64,000 bases of DNA from Sphingomonas sp. G-3-2-10 (GCF_012927115.1 NZ_JABBFY010000001.1:2418001-2482000), one strand, 5' to 3'; positions 8,167 through 17,145 are shown, numbered from the stretch's first letter. Translations and numbers: made by a program. Notes: a model not told the origin generated them from the letters alone.

Positions 8167-9824
8167 GCCACTTCCAGCAGCCGCTCCGCCTGCGCGCGCG
8201 CTTCGTCGGTCACCGTCGCGCCCGACAGCATCCGCGCAATCTCCTCGCGCCGCTGGCTCGCGTCGAGCGGCGTCACTCCGGTACGGGTGACCGTGCCGTC
8301 ATGGCTCTTGGCGATCAGCAGATGCCGTGCACCGCGCGCCGCGACTTGCGGGCTGTGCGTCACCACCAGCAATTGCGCAGTGCCGGCGAGCCGCGCCAGC
8401 CGGTCGCCGATCGCACTGGCCACCGCGCCGCCGACGCCGCGATCGATTTCGTCGAAGATCAGCGTCCGCGCGCCGCCTTCTTCGGCCAGCGCCACCTTCA
8501 TCGCGAGGATGAAGCGCGACAATTCGCCGCCCGACGCGATCTTCATCAGCGGCGCGAAGGGCGCGCCGGGGTTGGTCGAGACGAGCAGTTCGACCCGGTC
8601 CATGCCCCCCGGTCCCCAGCCGGCTTCGCCCTGCGGCTCGACCAGGGTGCGGAAGCGTGCGGCGTCGAGCTTGAGCGGCTTGAGTTCGGCTTCGACCGCG
8701 AGATCCAGCCGCGTCGCGGCCTGCGTCCGCACTTCCGACAGCGCACGCGCCGCCTCGACATAGGCCCGGCGCGATTCCTCCACCGCCAGTTCCAGTTTCG
8801 CAATGCCCGCCCCGCCGCTTTCCAGCCGGTCGAGCTTGCCGCCCAGTTCCTCGGCCAGCGCGGCGAGATCGTCGGGCTGGACGCGATGCTTGCGCGCCAC
8901 GCCGCGCAGCTCGAACAGCCGCGCCTCGTCATTTTCCAGCGCGGCGGGATCGAACGCCAGCGCCTCGGCGGCGGCATCGACCCTGTCCTGCGCTTCGGCG
9001 CCTTCGTTGATCGCGCGATCGATCGCCGCCAGCGCGTCGGCCAGCGCCTCATGATCCCCGGACACGCGCTCGAGGATGCGCGCCGCCTGCCGCAACCGGC
9101 TGAGCGCGCCGTCCGATCCTTCGAGCAGATCGGCGATCGACTGGAGTTCGGTCGCGATCTTCTCGCCCCGCTGCATCAGCGCGCGGCGTTCCGCGAGCTG
9201 ATCTTCCTCACCCGGCTCGGGCGCGAGCGCGCGCAATTCGGCGACGGCATGTTCCAGCCAGTCGCGGTCGCGCTCGGCGCTGTCCTGTTCGCTGCGCGCC
9301 GCATCCAGCGCATCCGCCGCCGCGCGCCATGCGCGATGCGCCGCGCCCACCTTCGCCGTATCTGCCTTCGCAAAGGCGTCGAGCAGGTCGCGATGCCCGC
9401 GCGGATTGAGCAGGCCGCGATCGTCGTGCTGGCCGTGAATCTCGACCAGATGCGGCCCAAGCTCGCGCAGCAGCCCCGCCGAAGCCGGCTGGTCGTTGAC
9501 GAAAGCCCGGCTGCCGCCATCGGCCTTGACGATGCGGCGGACGATCAGCGGTTCGCTGGCGTCGAAATCAAGGCCATTCTCGGCCATCAACTCGGCCACC
9601 GCGCCGGTCGCGGGCAGATCGAAGCTGGCGGTCACCACTGCCTGCGCCGCACCCTGACGCACCAGCCCGCTCTCGCCCCGCCCGCCCAGCGCGAGCCCGA
9701 GCGCGTCGAGCAGGATCGATTTGCCGGCGCCGGTCTCGCCGGTGAGTACGCCAAGACCTTCGCCGAATTCGAGGTCCAGCGCCTCGATCAGCACCACGTC
9801 ACGGATGGAAAGCGCAGTCAGCAT
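8163..9824 (-). CDS. recN: DNA repair protein RecN
   Basis: RecN is an SMC-like ATPase that gathers DNA ends during double-strand break repair in the cytoplasm. The 553-residue protein has Walker A GETGAGKS near residue 30, a long central helical coiled-coil region (about 150-350), the ABC signature region with SGGELSRF, Walker B LIFDEIDRGVGG and a late VTHSPQVAA switch histidine. It lies 53 bases downstream of bamD on the same strand but has its own SOS-type box at 9843-9857. Confidence 0.97.
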   Translation of the reverse strand: MLTALSIRDVVLIEALDLEFGEGLGVLTGETGAGKSILLDALGLALGGRGESGLVRQGAAQAVVTASFDLPATGAVAELMAENGLDFDASEPLIVRRIVKADGGSRAFVNDQPASAGLLRELGPHLVEIHGQHDDRGLLNPRGHRDLLDAFAKADTAKVGAAHRAWRAAADALDAARSEQDSAERDRDWLEHAVAELRALAPEPGEEDQLAERRALMQRGEKIATELQSIADLLEGSDGALSRLRQAARILERVSGDHEALADALAAIDRAINEGAEAQDRVDAAAEALAFDPAALENDEARLFELRGVARKHRVQPDDLAALAEELGGKLDRLESGGAGIAKLELAVEESRRAYVEAARALSEVRTQAATRLDLAVEAELKPLKLDAARFRTLVEPQGEAGWGPGGMDRVELLVSTNPGAPFAPLMKIASGGELSRFILAMKVALAEEGGARTLIFDEIDRGVGGAVASAIGDRLARLAGTAQLLVVTHSPQVAARGARHLLIAKSHDGTVTRTGVTPLDASQRREEIARMLSGATVTDEARAQAERLLEVA

Positions 9825-9842
9825 TCTTCCGCCCTTCTACAG

Positions 9843-9857
9843 GAACGAAAGGGAAAC
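9843..9857. promoter_or_regulatory. LexA/SOS-type box before recN
   Basis: GAAC-N7-AAAC on the plus strand reads GTTT-N7-GTTC toward recN. Alphaproteobacterial LexA binds the direct repeat GTTC-N7-GTTC, so this differs by one base. It lies about 20-33 bases before the recN start, a position compatible with repression of a recN promoter. Confidence 0.6.
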
Positions 9858-9877
9858 GAAAGAGTGAGCGAGCAACC

Positions 9878-10678
9878 TTACTTGCGAGCCGCGGCCAGCT
9901 TGTCCTGATTGTCGCCCATCAGCTTGTAGGCGCGGGCATACCAGTCGGTGCCCGGATAATTGGCGCCGAGCACGGCCGCGGCCTTGTTCGCTTCATCGGG
10001 CATGCCGAGCGCGAGATAGGTTTCGGTCAGGCGCATCAGCGCTTCCGGGGTGTGCGTGGTCATCTGATACTGGTCGACCACGGTGCGGAAGCGGAGCGAC
10101 GCCGCCAGCCACTGGCCGCGCACCTGATAGAAACGGCCGATCTCCATTTCCTTGCCGGCAAGGTGATCGCGAACCAGATCCATCTTGAGGCGGGCATCGG
10201 CGGCATAGCGCGAATTGGGATAACGGCGGGTCAGTTCGCCCAGCGCGTCGAGCGCCTGCTGGGTGATCTTCTGGTCGCGCGTCACGTCGCTGATCTGCTC
10301 GTAATAGCTGATCGCGATCAGATAATAGGCATAGGGCGCGTCGCGGTTGCCCGGGTGCACCGCAAGGAAGCGCTGCGCCGACTGGATCGATTCCTGATAA
10401 TCCTTGTTCAGATAATAGCTGAACGAGCCCATCAGCTGCGCGCGGCGCGCCCAGACCGAATAGGGATGCTGGCGCTCGACCTCGTCGAACAGCGCAGCGG
10501 CCAGCTTGTACTGATGCTGGTCGAGCCGCTTCTTCGCCGCCGAATACAGCGTTCCCACGTCGCGCGCGACATAGGGCGTATCGGCGCGCGCATTGCTGCG
10601 ACCGGCGCAGCCGGCAAGGGGAAGCGCGATGGCAGCGAGCGTGGTCAGCGCGATCGCGCGGGTCATGGAATAACGCAT
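9878..10678 (-). CDS. bamD: outer membrane assembly lipoprotein BamD
   Basis: BamD is the essential TPR lipoprotein of the BAM complex that inserts beta-barrel proteins into the outer membrane. The 266-residue protein has a lipoprotein signal ending LPLAGC (lipidated Cys near residue 23), then TPR repeats: YSAAKKRLDQHQYKLAAALF, a VERQHPYSVWARRAQLM segment typical of BamD, and further repeats including ALDALGELTRRYPNSRYA. ATG 10678 gives the signal peptide. From memory, bamD-recN adjacency is common in alphaproteobacteria. Confidence 0.95.
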   Translation of the reverse strand: MRYSMTRAIALTTLAAIALPLAGCAGRSNARADTPYVARDVGTLYSAAKKRLDQHQYKLAAALFDEVERQHPYSVWARRAQLMGSFSYYLNKDYQESIQSAQRFLAVHPGNRDAPYAYYLIAISYYEQISDVTRDQKITQQALDALGELTRRYPNSRYAADARLKMDLVRDHLAGKEMEIGRFYQVRGQWLAASLRFRTVVDQYQMTTHTPEALMRLTETYLALGMPDEANKAAAVLGANYPGTDWYARAYKLMGDNQDKLAAARK

Positions 10679-10810
10679 GGCGCCTTTCTTAGCAGCGAGT
10701 TCCCGCCGAACAACTGGATTCACGCGGCCTTTTCGGGGCCTTTTTGGGGCGGGATCGCAAGACAGGGATGGTGCGTTGCGACAAGATATTGTTGTAGTCA
10801 GCCTTGGCTT

Positions 10811-10831
10811 CCTCCCGCGCACGGCGGGAGG
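10811..10831 (+). other. hairpin in the manA leader
   Basis: CCTCCCGC and GCGGGAGG form a perfect 8-bp stem with a 5-base loop about 30 bases before the GTG start of the isomerase gene. No T tract follows, so this is not a clear terminator. It may be a leader structure or a relic of the CCTCCCC repeat family. Confidence 0.35.
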
Positions 10832-10861
10832 CAGGCCATCGCCGCTCCCCGGAGGACCCAA

Positions 10862-11698
10862 GTGCCCGCCACGCTGCTCACCACCCATCGCGTCGAAAAG
10901 CCCTGGGGCCGCATGAAATTGTGGCCCGGCTTCCCCGATCCGGCGCCCGATGGCGAGCCGGTCGGCGAAGTCTGGTTCCAGACGCCCGACAGCAAGACGC
11001 CCGAGCTGCTGATCAAATATCTGTTCACCAGCGAGAAGTTGTCGGTCCAGGTCCATCCCGACGACGAAACCGCGCGCCGCGCCGGCTATCGCCGCGGCAA
11101 GGACGAATGCTGGGTGGTGCTGGCCGCCGATCCCGACGCGACGATCGGGCTCGGCACGATCCGCCCGGTGCCCAGGGACGAACTGCGCGCCGCATCGCTC
11201 GACGGTTCGGTCGAGCATCTGCTCGACTGGAAGCCGGTCAAGGCAGGCGATTTCATCTATTCGCCGGCAGGCACCGTCCATGCGATCGGGCCGGGCCTGA
11301 CCGTGATCGAGGTTCAGCAGAATGTCGATCTGACCTACCGCCTCTATGATTATGGCCGCCCGCGCGAGCTGCATCTGGAGGAAGCGGTCGACGCCGCAGA
11401 CGCGAAGCCGTTCGTGCCGCCGCCCGCGCCGGCCAATCCCGATCCGGATCGTCTCGTGTTGGCCGAAGGCCCGAAATTCGTGCTCGAGCGCTGGAAGGGC
11501 GGCAGCTATCGCTTCACTCTGCCCGAAGGCGAGCCCGGCTGGTTCGTGCCCGTCGCCGGTCATGGCACCGCGGACGGCGTCGAATGGCATGCGGGGCAAT
11601 GCCTGACGCTGACCGGCGATTGTGTCGTGGAAGCCAGCGAGGACAGCGATCTGCTGCTGGCCTATCCGCTTGCCGAAAGGCTGGCCACGATCCGCTGA
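10862..11698 (+). CDS. manA: mannose-6-phosphate isomerase, class I
   Basis: This cytoplasmic zinc enzyme interconverts mannose-6-phosphate and fructose-6-phosphate and supplies mannose for exopolysaccharide and glycan synthesis. The 278-residue cupin-type protein shows KPWGR at the N-terminus, the metal-binding LSVQVHPDDE, a KDECWVVL segment (metal-ligand Glu), and the substrate-site block SPAGTVHAIGPGLTVIEVQQ with LTYRLYDYGR. This matches the short Bacillus-type class I enzymes. GTG 10862 is chosen because GGAGGA lies just upstream and conserved sequence starts immediately after it. Confidence 0.92.
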   Translation: MPATLLTTHRVEKPWGRMKLWPGFPDPAPDGEPVGEVWFQTPDSKTPELLIKYLFTSEKLSVQVHPDDETARRAGYRRGKDECWVVLAADPDATIGLGTIRPVPRDELRAASLDGSVEHLLDWKPVKAGDFIYSPAGTVHAIGPGLTVIEVQQNVDLTYRLYDYGRPRELHLEEAVDAADAKPFVPPPAPANPDPDRLVLAEGPKFVLERWKGGSYRFTLPEGEPGWFVPVAGHGTADGVEWHAGQCLTLTGDCVVEASEDSDLLLAYPLAERLATIR

Positions 11699-11807
11699 CG
11701 ATTTCCGGACCTGTCTCTCCGATGAACGGAAGGTAGTTTCGGGTTCACGCAACCCTGTGCCGCGCCGGGACGTTATCTTTCCACCCGCAATCATCAGGAG
11801 TGGATCG

Positions 11808-12356
11808 ATGCGTATCCTTCTGGCCGCCGCCATCGCGGCCGTCACGCTGCCGGCGGTGCCGGCAATGGCCCAGAGCTATAATCGCGAATATCGCGAGGAC
11901 GTCCGCGACGCACAGCGCGAATATCGCCGCGACGTGCGCAACGCCGACAATCCCCGCGAGCTGCGCGAAGCACAGCGCGAATATCGCGAGAATATCCGCG
12001 ACGCCCGTCAGGACCGCCGCCGCGACGCACGCCGCGACTGGCGTGAAGGCCGTCGCTACGACTGGAACCGCCCGCCGCGCGGCGGCTATTATGCCGACGA
12101 TTATTATCGCGACGGCCGCTACTATCGCGAGCGCCGCCTGACCCGGAACGACCGGGTCTATCGTGGCCGTGACGGCCGCTATTATTGCCGCCGCTCGGAC
12201 GGCTCGACCGGTCTGGTCGTCGGCGCTGTAGCCGGTGGTCTGTTCGGTAACGCCCTGTCGAACGGCCGCGATTCGACCATCGCGACGCTGCTCGGCGCCG
12301 GTGTCGGCGCGGCGATCGGTTCGTCGGTGGATCGCGGCCAGGTTCGCTGCCGCTAA
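11808..12356 (+). CDS. glycine-zipper 2TM-domain envelope protein
   Basis: A 182-residue exported protein. A signal peptide (MRILLAAAIAAVTLPAVPAMA) precedes a strongly Arg/Tyr/Asp-rich region with imperfect repeats of REYREDVRDAQ type (about residues 25-80). It ends in a glycine-zipper segment, LVVGAVAGGLFGNALS and LLGAGVGAAIGSSV, as in 17-kDa antigen/RcnB-like proteins, and a short RCR terminus. Such proteins sit in or near the outer membrane and are often stress-linked. A strong terminator follows. Confidence 0.8.
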   Translation: MRILLAAAIAAVTLPAVPAMAQSYNREYREDVRDAQREYRRDVRNADNPRELREAQREYRENIRDARQDRRRDARRDWREGRRYDWNRPPRGGYYADDYYRDGRYYRERRLTRNDRVYRGRDGRYYCRRSDGSTGLVVGAVAGGLFGNALSNGRDSTIATLLGAGVGAAIGSSVDRGQVRCR

Positions 12357-12394
12357 GACGCGACTGCCAAGACTTGCTCACGCAGGCAAGGAAG

Positions 12395-12425
12395 GGGCCC
12401 GGCGGGAAACCGCCGGGTCCTTTTT
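12395..12425 (+). terminator. Rho-independent terminator
   Basis: GGGCCCGGCGG and CCGCCGGGTCC pair around a GAAA loop and are followed by five T residues. This is a classical terminator 38 bases after the glycine-zipper gene. Confidence 0.9.
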
Positions 12426-12435
12426 CATGTCAGGA

Positions 12436-12663
12436 TCAGATGATGCCGCCGGTCAGGAACAGGCGCAGGCCGCTGATCAGGATGATGATCAGGTTCAGGT
12501 TGCGTCCGCCATTGCTGCTCGACATCGCACCCAGCGCGGCGCCCACGATCGCGATCGGCAATGCGATCCAGTTGACCAGCGGAAGCAGCGGGATGGGGAA
12601 GATGCCGATAAAGGCGATCAGGCCCGCAATGATACCGAAGAGGATCGAGAGGATGTTCAGCAT
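12436..12663 (-). CDS. small two-TM membrane protein
   Basis: A 75-residue hydrophobic protein (MLNILSILFGIIAGLIAFIG) with two or three membrane segments and a polar SSSNGGRN turn. Similar tiny proteins are frequent and uncharacterised. ATG 12663 is preferred; upstream the frame stays open to 12753, but that extension is polar and less convincing. On the minus strand it runs into the terminator of the convergent gene. Confidence 0.6.
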   Translation of the reverse strand: MLNILSILFGIIAGLIAFIGIFPIPLLPLVNWIALPIAIVGAALGAMSSSNGGRNLNLIIILISGLRLFLTGGII

Positions 12664-12845
12664 GGTCCGGTTATGCCCCAAAGCAAGTGTGTTGGCAAGA
12701 TAATACAGTCCTGCCGCAAAAATGAACGTTGCGCCGCCGTTCCGGTTCCGCATGGTTAACGCGATTTTTGCCGGTTAACCGCGTTTCCCAATCCTTCCTT
12801 AACCTTCCTCGGCGATGACGGACACTCACACAGGAGCGTCCCTAA

Positions 12846-13577
12846 ATGGTCCGCCGGATCGGCTTTTATCTTCTCGTCGTGCTTCCGCTCGCGCTGGCCG
12901 GGTGCGGCAGCGGCAACACGGCTGTCGAGGACGAGGCCGTCAGCGCCAATGGCGTCGATCCCGAACTGGCGAGCGCGCTGCAGGGCCAGATCATGGTCGA
13001 TCCGTCGCTGGGCCAGCAGGCCAATGGCGATTCGGTCCGTCCACCCGGCCAGCCTTATTCGGCCGGCTTGCCGGCCGATGGCGTCGCGGCCAACACCGAC
13101 ACCGCCAGCCTGGGCGATATGATGAAGGCGCCCGCGCCGACCACCGCCACCAAGGATTGCAAGGAATGCGCCGCCGGACGCGAAAGCGTGACGCTGGGCG
13201 GCCTCGCCGCGCGTCAGGGCGGCAAGACCGGCAGCTGCGCCGCGAACGTCGAATATGGCGCCGGCTGGGCCCAGCGCCTGCCCGCCGACCTCCCCCTGTT
13301 CCCGCAGGCGCGCGTGACCGAAGCTGCCGGCACGCAGGGCGGCCAGTGCGCGCTGCGCGTGGTCAGCTTCTCGGCGTCGCAGCCGATGCAGGTGCTGCTC
13401 GACTGGTATTATACCAAGGCCGTCCGCGCCGGTTACACGTCGGAGCATCAGGTTGACGGTCAGGAGCATATCCTGGGCGGCACCCGCGATCGCGACGGCG
13501 GTGCTTACGTCCTCTATCTGACCGCGCGTCAGGATGGCGGGACGGACATCGATCTGGTGGCGAATAACGGGATCTGA
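12846..13577 (+). CDS. lipoprotein of unknown function
   Basis: A 243-residue lipoprotein: MVRRIGFYLLVVLPLALAGC carries a lipobox with Cys near residue 20. The mature part has a low-complexity region rich in Ala/Asp/Pro, then a folded region from about residue 115 with cysteine pairs (KDCKEC and later SCAANV, QCALRV). No enzyme motif is recognised. The 180-base gap upstream holds three TTAAC-containing stretches and is presumably its promoter. Confidence 0.7.
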   Translation: MVRRIGFYLLVVLPLALAGCGSGNTAVEDEAVSANGVDPELASALQGQIMVDPSLGQQANGDSVRPPGQPYSAGLPADGVAANTDTASLGDMMKAPAPTTATKDCKECAAGRESVTLGGLAARQGGKTGSCAANVEYGAGWAQRLPADLPLFPQARVTEAAGTQGGQCALRVVSFSASQPMQVLLDWYYTKAVRAGYTSEHQVDGQEHILGGTRDRDGGAYVLYLTARQDGGTDIDLVANNGI

Positions 13578-13639
13578 TCCCGCGCTTTGATCGCAAGCGC
13601 CGGATTTTTCGATTGCCCGCCATGCGCCATAGAGGCGGC

Positions 13640-14131
13640 ATGACCTACGCATCCCGAACCATGACATCGCCCGTCGGCACCCTCACCCTCGTGGCGAGCC
13701 CGAAGGGGCTGACCGCGATCCTGTGGGAGAATGAGCGCGCCGGCCGCGTCCCCCTTGGCGAAACGCGGGAGGATCGCGACCACCCCGTGCTGATCGAAGC
13801 GGAGCGCCAGATCGCGGCCTATTTCGCGGGCGAGCTGACCGAATTCAGCGTGCCGCTCGATTTCGCCGGGACCGATTTCCAGAAGAGCGTCTGGGCCGCG
13901 TTGCTCACCATCCCCTTCGGCGAAACGCGCAGCTATGCCGAGATCGCGCACCAGATCGGCCGCCCGAAAGCGGTCCGCGCGGTGGGCGCGGCGAACGGCC
14001 GCAACCCGATCTCGATCATCGCGCCGTGCCACCGGGTGATCGGATCCAACGGATCGCTGACCGGCTTTGCCGGCGGGCTGGAAGCCAAGCAGCTGCTGCT
14101 GACGCTGGAGGGCCGCGGCACCCTGCTGTGA
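13640..14131 (+). CDS. ogt: methylated-DNA-[protein]-cysteine S-methyltransferase
   Basis: A suicide repair protein that transfers the methyl group from O6-methylguanine to its own cysteine. The active-site block IIAPCHRVIGSNGSLTGFAGG is present near residue 130, preceded by IPFGETRSYAEIA, the conserved helix-turn-helix minor-groove binder with its arginine finger region. The 163-residue length fits Ogt rather than the larger Ada. ATG 13640 is chosen over one nine codons upstream because it opens the conserved domain. Confidence 0.95.
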   Translation: MTYASRTMTSPVGTLTLVASPKGLTAILWENERAGRVPLGETREDRDHPVLIEAERQIAAYFAGELTEFSVPLDFAGTDFQKSVWAALLTIPFGETRSYAEIAHQIGRPKAVRAVGAANGRNPISIIAPCHRVIGSNGSLTGFAGGLEAKQLLLTLEGRGTLL

Positions 14132-14173
14132 AAGGGGTGTAATAAAATTCCATTCCGCGCTAACGGGCGCGGC

Positions 14174-14548
14174 ATGCCACATCTTCTTCTCGTCATGCTC
14201 GGCGGTGCCTTCGGGACCGCGGCGCGGTACCTGACCGGCCGTGCCACGCTGGCGTGGTTCGGGCCCGACTATCCCTATGGCACGCTGGCGGTGAACCTGA
14301 TCGGCGGGCTGCTGATGGGTGCGCTGGTCGGCATCCTCGCAAAATATGAAGCCAGCGAGCCGTGGCGGCTGCTGGTCGGCGTCGGCGTGCTCGGCGGCTT
14401 CACGACATTTTCGGCCTTCTCGCTCGACATGATGGGGATGATCGAGCGCGGCGACTGGATCGCCGCAACCGGCTATGCGCTGGTATCGGTGATCGGATCG
14501 GTCGCGGCGCTGGCGCTGGGCCTGACGCTTACAAGGGCAATCGCATGA
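14174..14548 (+). CDS. crcB: fluoride efflux channel CrcB/Fluc
   Basis: A 124-residue four-TM protein that forms dual-topology dimers and lets fluoride leave the cytoplasm. GGAFGTAARYL, the NLIGGLLMG membrane segment with its conserved Asn, and GGFTTFSAFSLD carrying the phenylalanine box are all present. Only 42 bases separate it from ogt, with no fluoride-riboswitch fold recognisable there. Its stop overlaps the following start (ATGA). Confidence 0.95.
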   Translation: MPHLLLVMLGGAFGTAARYLTGRATLAWFGPDYPYGTLAVNLIGGLLMGALVGILAKYEASEPWRLLVGVGVLGGFTTFSAFSLDMMGMIERGDWIAATGYALVSVIGSVAALALGLTLTRAIA

Positions 14549-15663
14549 GCAGCAACGACGTTCGCCAGTTCACCGTCGGCGCGGACGATGACGACATCCG
14601 GCTGGACCGCTGGTTCAAGCGGCATCTGCCCGACGCCAATTTCAACACCGTCTCGCGCTGGGCACGCACCGGCCAGCTGCGCGTCGATGGCGCGCGCGCG
14701 ACGCCGGGCGACCGCATCTCGGCGGGACAGGTGATCCGCGTCCCTCCGGCCGAGCCGGTCAAGGCGACCACCGCCACCCCGCCCAAGCGCGAGCGTCCCC
14801 GCGTGCCGCTCACCCCGGAGCAGATCGAGTTCGCGCAGGAAATGGTGATCCACAAGGACGCCTCGGCGCTCGTCATCAACAAGCCGCCGGGCCTCGCCAC
14901 GCAGGGCGGCACCGGCACGACCGAACATGTCGACGGCTTGCTCGACGCGCTCCAGTACGAAGCCGAAGGCCGGCCCAAGCTGGTCCACCGGCTCGACAAG
15001 GATACGTCGGGCGCGCTGGTGCTGGCACGCTCGTCGCGCGCGGCCGGCTTCTTCGCCAAGAATTTCGCGACCCGCACCGCCAAGAAAGTCTATTGGGCGC
15101 TGGTCGTCGGCGTGCCCGAGATCGAGGACGGCATCATCGACCTGCCGATCGCCAAGCAGCCGGGCACCGGCGGCGAGAAGATGCATGTCGACATGAAGGA
15201 AGGCGCGCCCGCGCGCACCCGCTACCGGATGATCGAACAGGCGGGCAGCCGCACCGCATGGCTCGAGCTTCAGCCCTTCACCGGCCGCACCCATCAGCTT
15301 CGCGTCCATCTGGCGGCGATCGGCCACCCGATCGTGGGGGACGGCAAATACGGGCTTCAGGAAGCGTTCCTGACCGGCGGGATCAGCCGCAAGATGCACC
15401 TTCACGCCCGCCGCATCCGCATCGACCATCCCGATGGCGGCACGCTGGACGTGACCGCCGATCTGCCGAGCCATTTCGCCGAATCGATGAAGACGCTCGG
15501 CTTCGACATTTCGCTGGGCAATGCGATGGCGATGGACGACGGCCCGCCGCCGCCCAGCCGCGAGCAGCTCAAGGCCAAGGCCAAGGCGCATGCCAAGACG
15601 ATCCGCAAGGAGCGGCGCGGCGAACGGCGCGGCCGGGGTAGCGGCGCTACTTCGAAGCGCTGA
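14545..15663 (+). CDS. RluA-family (RluC/D-like) rRNA pseudouridine synthase
   Basis: A 372-residue pseudouridine synthase. An N-terminal S4 RNA-binding domain (about residues 15-65, RLDRWFKRHLP) is followed by the RluA catalytic domain with KPPGLATQGG and the catalytic block HRLDKDTSGALVLARS (Asp nucleophile). FTGRTHQLRVHLA and GHPIVGDGKYG lie further on. The C-terminus is a basic Lys/Arg-rich tail of about 35 residues. The layout matches RluC (23S rRNA); RluD is possible. It is coupled to crcB by a 4-base overlap and to paiB by a single-base overlap. Confidence 0.9.
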   Translation: MSSNDVRQFTVGADDDDIRLDRWFKRHLPDANFNTVSRWARTGQLRVDGARATPGDRISAGQVIRVPPAEPVKATTATPPKRERPRVPLTPEQIEFAQEMVIHKDASALVINKPPGLATQGGTGTTEHVDGLLDALQYEAEGRPKLVHRLDKDTSGALVLARSSRAAGFFAKNFATRTAKKVYWALVVGVPEIEDGIIDLPIAKQPGTGGEKMHVDMKEGAPARTRYRMIEQAGSRTAWLELQPFTGRTHQLRVHLAAIGHPIVGDGKYGLQEAFLTGGISRKMHLHARRIRIDHPDGGTLDVTADLPSHFAESMKTLGFDISLGNAMAMDDGPPPPSREQLKAKAKAHAKTIRKERRGERRGRGSGATSKR

Positions 15664-16265
15664 TGCACCCCAACCCCAAGTTCCGCTGGGAAGACCGCGA
15701 CGCGATGCGCGCGTTCGTGCGCGCGGCAGGCTTCGGCGCGCTGTTCGCCGCCACGCCGGACGGGCCGCGCGTCGCGCATATGCCGGTGGTGTGGCTCGAC
15801 GACACGACGCTCGGCCTGCACATCGCACGCGGCAACGGCATCGCCCGGCACCTCGACGGGGCGACGGGCCTGTTCACCGTCCACGGGCCCGACGCCTATG
15901 TCAGTCCCGACTGGTACGGCCTCGGCCCCGATGAAGTCCCCACCTGGAACTATGTCGCGGTCGAGCTTGAAGGCCGGATGGTGAAGATGGAGCGCGAGGA
16001 ACTGATCGCGCAGATCGACGCGCTCAGCCACGAGCAGGAAGCCCGCCTAGCGCCCAAGCCAGAGTGGAGCCGCGCCAAGAGCGATCCAAAGAAGATCGAG
16101 ATGATGCTGAACGCGATTCAAGGCTACCGGCTGGAAGTCGCCGCATGGCGCGGCACGCGCAAGCTCGGCCAGAACAAGACCGATCCCGCGCGCCTCTCCG
16201 CCGCCGACGCGCTGGAAGCCCAGGGCCGCCGCGCCATCGCGCACTGGATGCGGAATCCGGAATGA
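15663..16265 (+). CDS. PaiB-like FMN-binding protein
   Basis: A 200-residue member of the PaiB/FMN-binding negative regulator family, which has a split-barrel flavin-binding fold. It begins with the typical HPNPKFRWEDRDAMRAFV, continues HMPVVWL and YVSPDWYG, and ends in a helical domain (AIQGYRLEVAAWRGTRKLGQNK) that matches the conserved PaiB C-terminus. Bacillus PaiB affects sporulation and protease genes; the role in this lineage is not known. It sits in an overlapping operon. Confidence 0.88.
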   Translation: MHPNPKFRWEDRDAMRAFVRAAGFGALFAATPDGPRVAHMPVVWLDDTTLGLHIARGNGIARHLDGATGLFTVHGPDAYVSPDWYGLGPDEVPTWNYVAVELEGRMVKMEREELIAQIDALSHEQEARLAPKPEWSRAKSDPKKIEMMLNAIQGYRLEVAAWRGTRKLGQNKTDPARLSAADALEAQGRRAIAHWMRNPE

Positions 16266-16921
16266 ACCGCCTCGCTGTATTCGATTGTGACGGCACGCTG
16301 GTGGACAGCCAGGTCAATATCTGCCGCGCGATGGAAGAGTGCTTCTCGGTGGCGAAGCTCGATCCGCCTTCCCGGAACGACATCCGGCGGATCGTCGGCC
16401 TCAGCCTCGTTCCAGCCATCGCGCAATTGCTGCCCGAAGCCGACGCCCGGCTGCACGAGATACTCGCCGAGGATTACAAGCGCGCCTTCCACGCGCTGCG
16501 CCAGACGGGCACACTCGATCCCGAGCCGCTGTACGATGGTATCGCCCAGACCCTCGAGACGCTCGACGCCAATGGCTGGCTGCTCGGCGTCGCGACGGGC
16601 AAATCGGATCGTGGGCTTGCGCTGATCCTCGCGCATCACGGGCTGACGCATCGCTTCGTCACGCTCCAGACCGCCGATCGTCACCCGAGCAAGCCGCACC
16701 CCTCGATGCTCGAACTGGCAATGGCCGAAGCGGGCGCCGGGCCCGAGACGACAGTGATGATCGGCGACACCAGCTTCGACATGGCGATGGCCCGCGCGGC
16801 GGGTGCGCATGCATTAGGTGTTGCATGGGGCTACCACACCGCTCATGAATTGCGCGAGGCCGGTGCTCATCATGTCGCGGAACATGCCAGCGCCCTTCCG
16901 CCTCATCTGGAGGGTCTATGA
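16262..16921 (+). CDS. HAD-IA phosphatase (phosphoglycolate phosphatase-like)
   Basis: A 219-residue HAD hydrolase. AVFDCDGTLVDSQ (nucleophile Asp), VATGKSDRGL (motif II), KPHPSM (motif III Lys) and MIGDTSFDMAMA (motif IV) are all intact. The substrate is likely a small phosphorylated metabolite. It is the second HAD phosphatase in the window and is translationally coupled on both sides by 4-base overlaps. ATG 16262 overlaps the paiB stop. Confidence 0.88.
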   Translation: MNRLAVFDCDGTLVDSQVNICRAMEECFSVAKLDPPSRNDIRRIVGLSLVPAIAQLLPEADARLHEILAEDYKRAFHALRQTGTLDPEPLYDGIAQTLETLDANGWLLGVATGKSDRGLALILAHHGLTHRFVTLQTADRHPSKPHPSMLELAMAEAGAGPETTVMIGDTSFDMAMARAAGAHALGVAWGYHTAHELREAGAHHVAEHASALPPHLEGL

Positions 16922-17145
16922 CCGACGCGGAAGCCGAAGCGCTGGCCAAAAAGCGCTATTTCATGATGACCGGCGTCAACCTGGTGGGCGCGGCGGGCGC
17001 CTTTTTCGGCCTCGTCATCGCCGGCCGGTCGATCGACTGGTACGGGCAGATTCTCGGCGGCGCGATCGTGCTGTCGGCATTATATGTGATGGCCGTCGTG
17101 CCCAAGGCGATGGCCGCCAAATGGAAGAGTCCGCCCGAAGCATGA
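16918..17145 (+). CDS. small two-TM membrane protein
   Basis: A 75-residue protein: a short charged start (MTDAEAEALAKKRYFMMTGV), two membrane segments (about 17-38 and 43-62) and a charged end. From memory, similar short proteins sit directly before ATP12-like genes in Sphingomonas relatives. It overlaps both neighbours by 4 bases, the tightest possible operon packing. Confidence 0.72.
   Translation: MTDAEAEALAKKRYFMMTGVNLVGAAGAFFGLVIAGRSIDWYGQILGGAIVLSALYVMAVVPKAMAAKWKSPPEA

Noticed and set aside
12754..12804. Three TTAAC stretches as CtrA sites
   Set aside because: CtrA sites need TTAA-N7-TTAA. The spacings here (first pair 19 bases apart start to start) do not fit, so they are only AT-containing promoter sequence.
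14132..14173. Fluoride riboswitch before crcB
   Set aside because: Only 42 bases separate ogt and crcB and no recognisable pseudoknot core is present.
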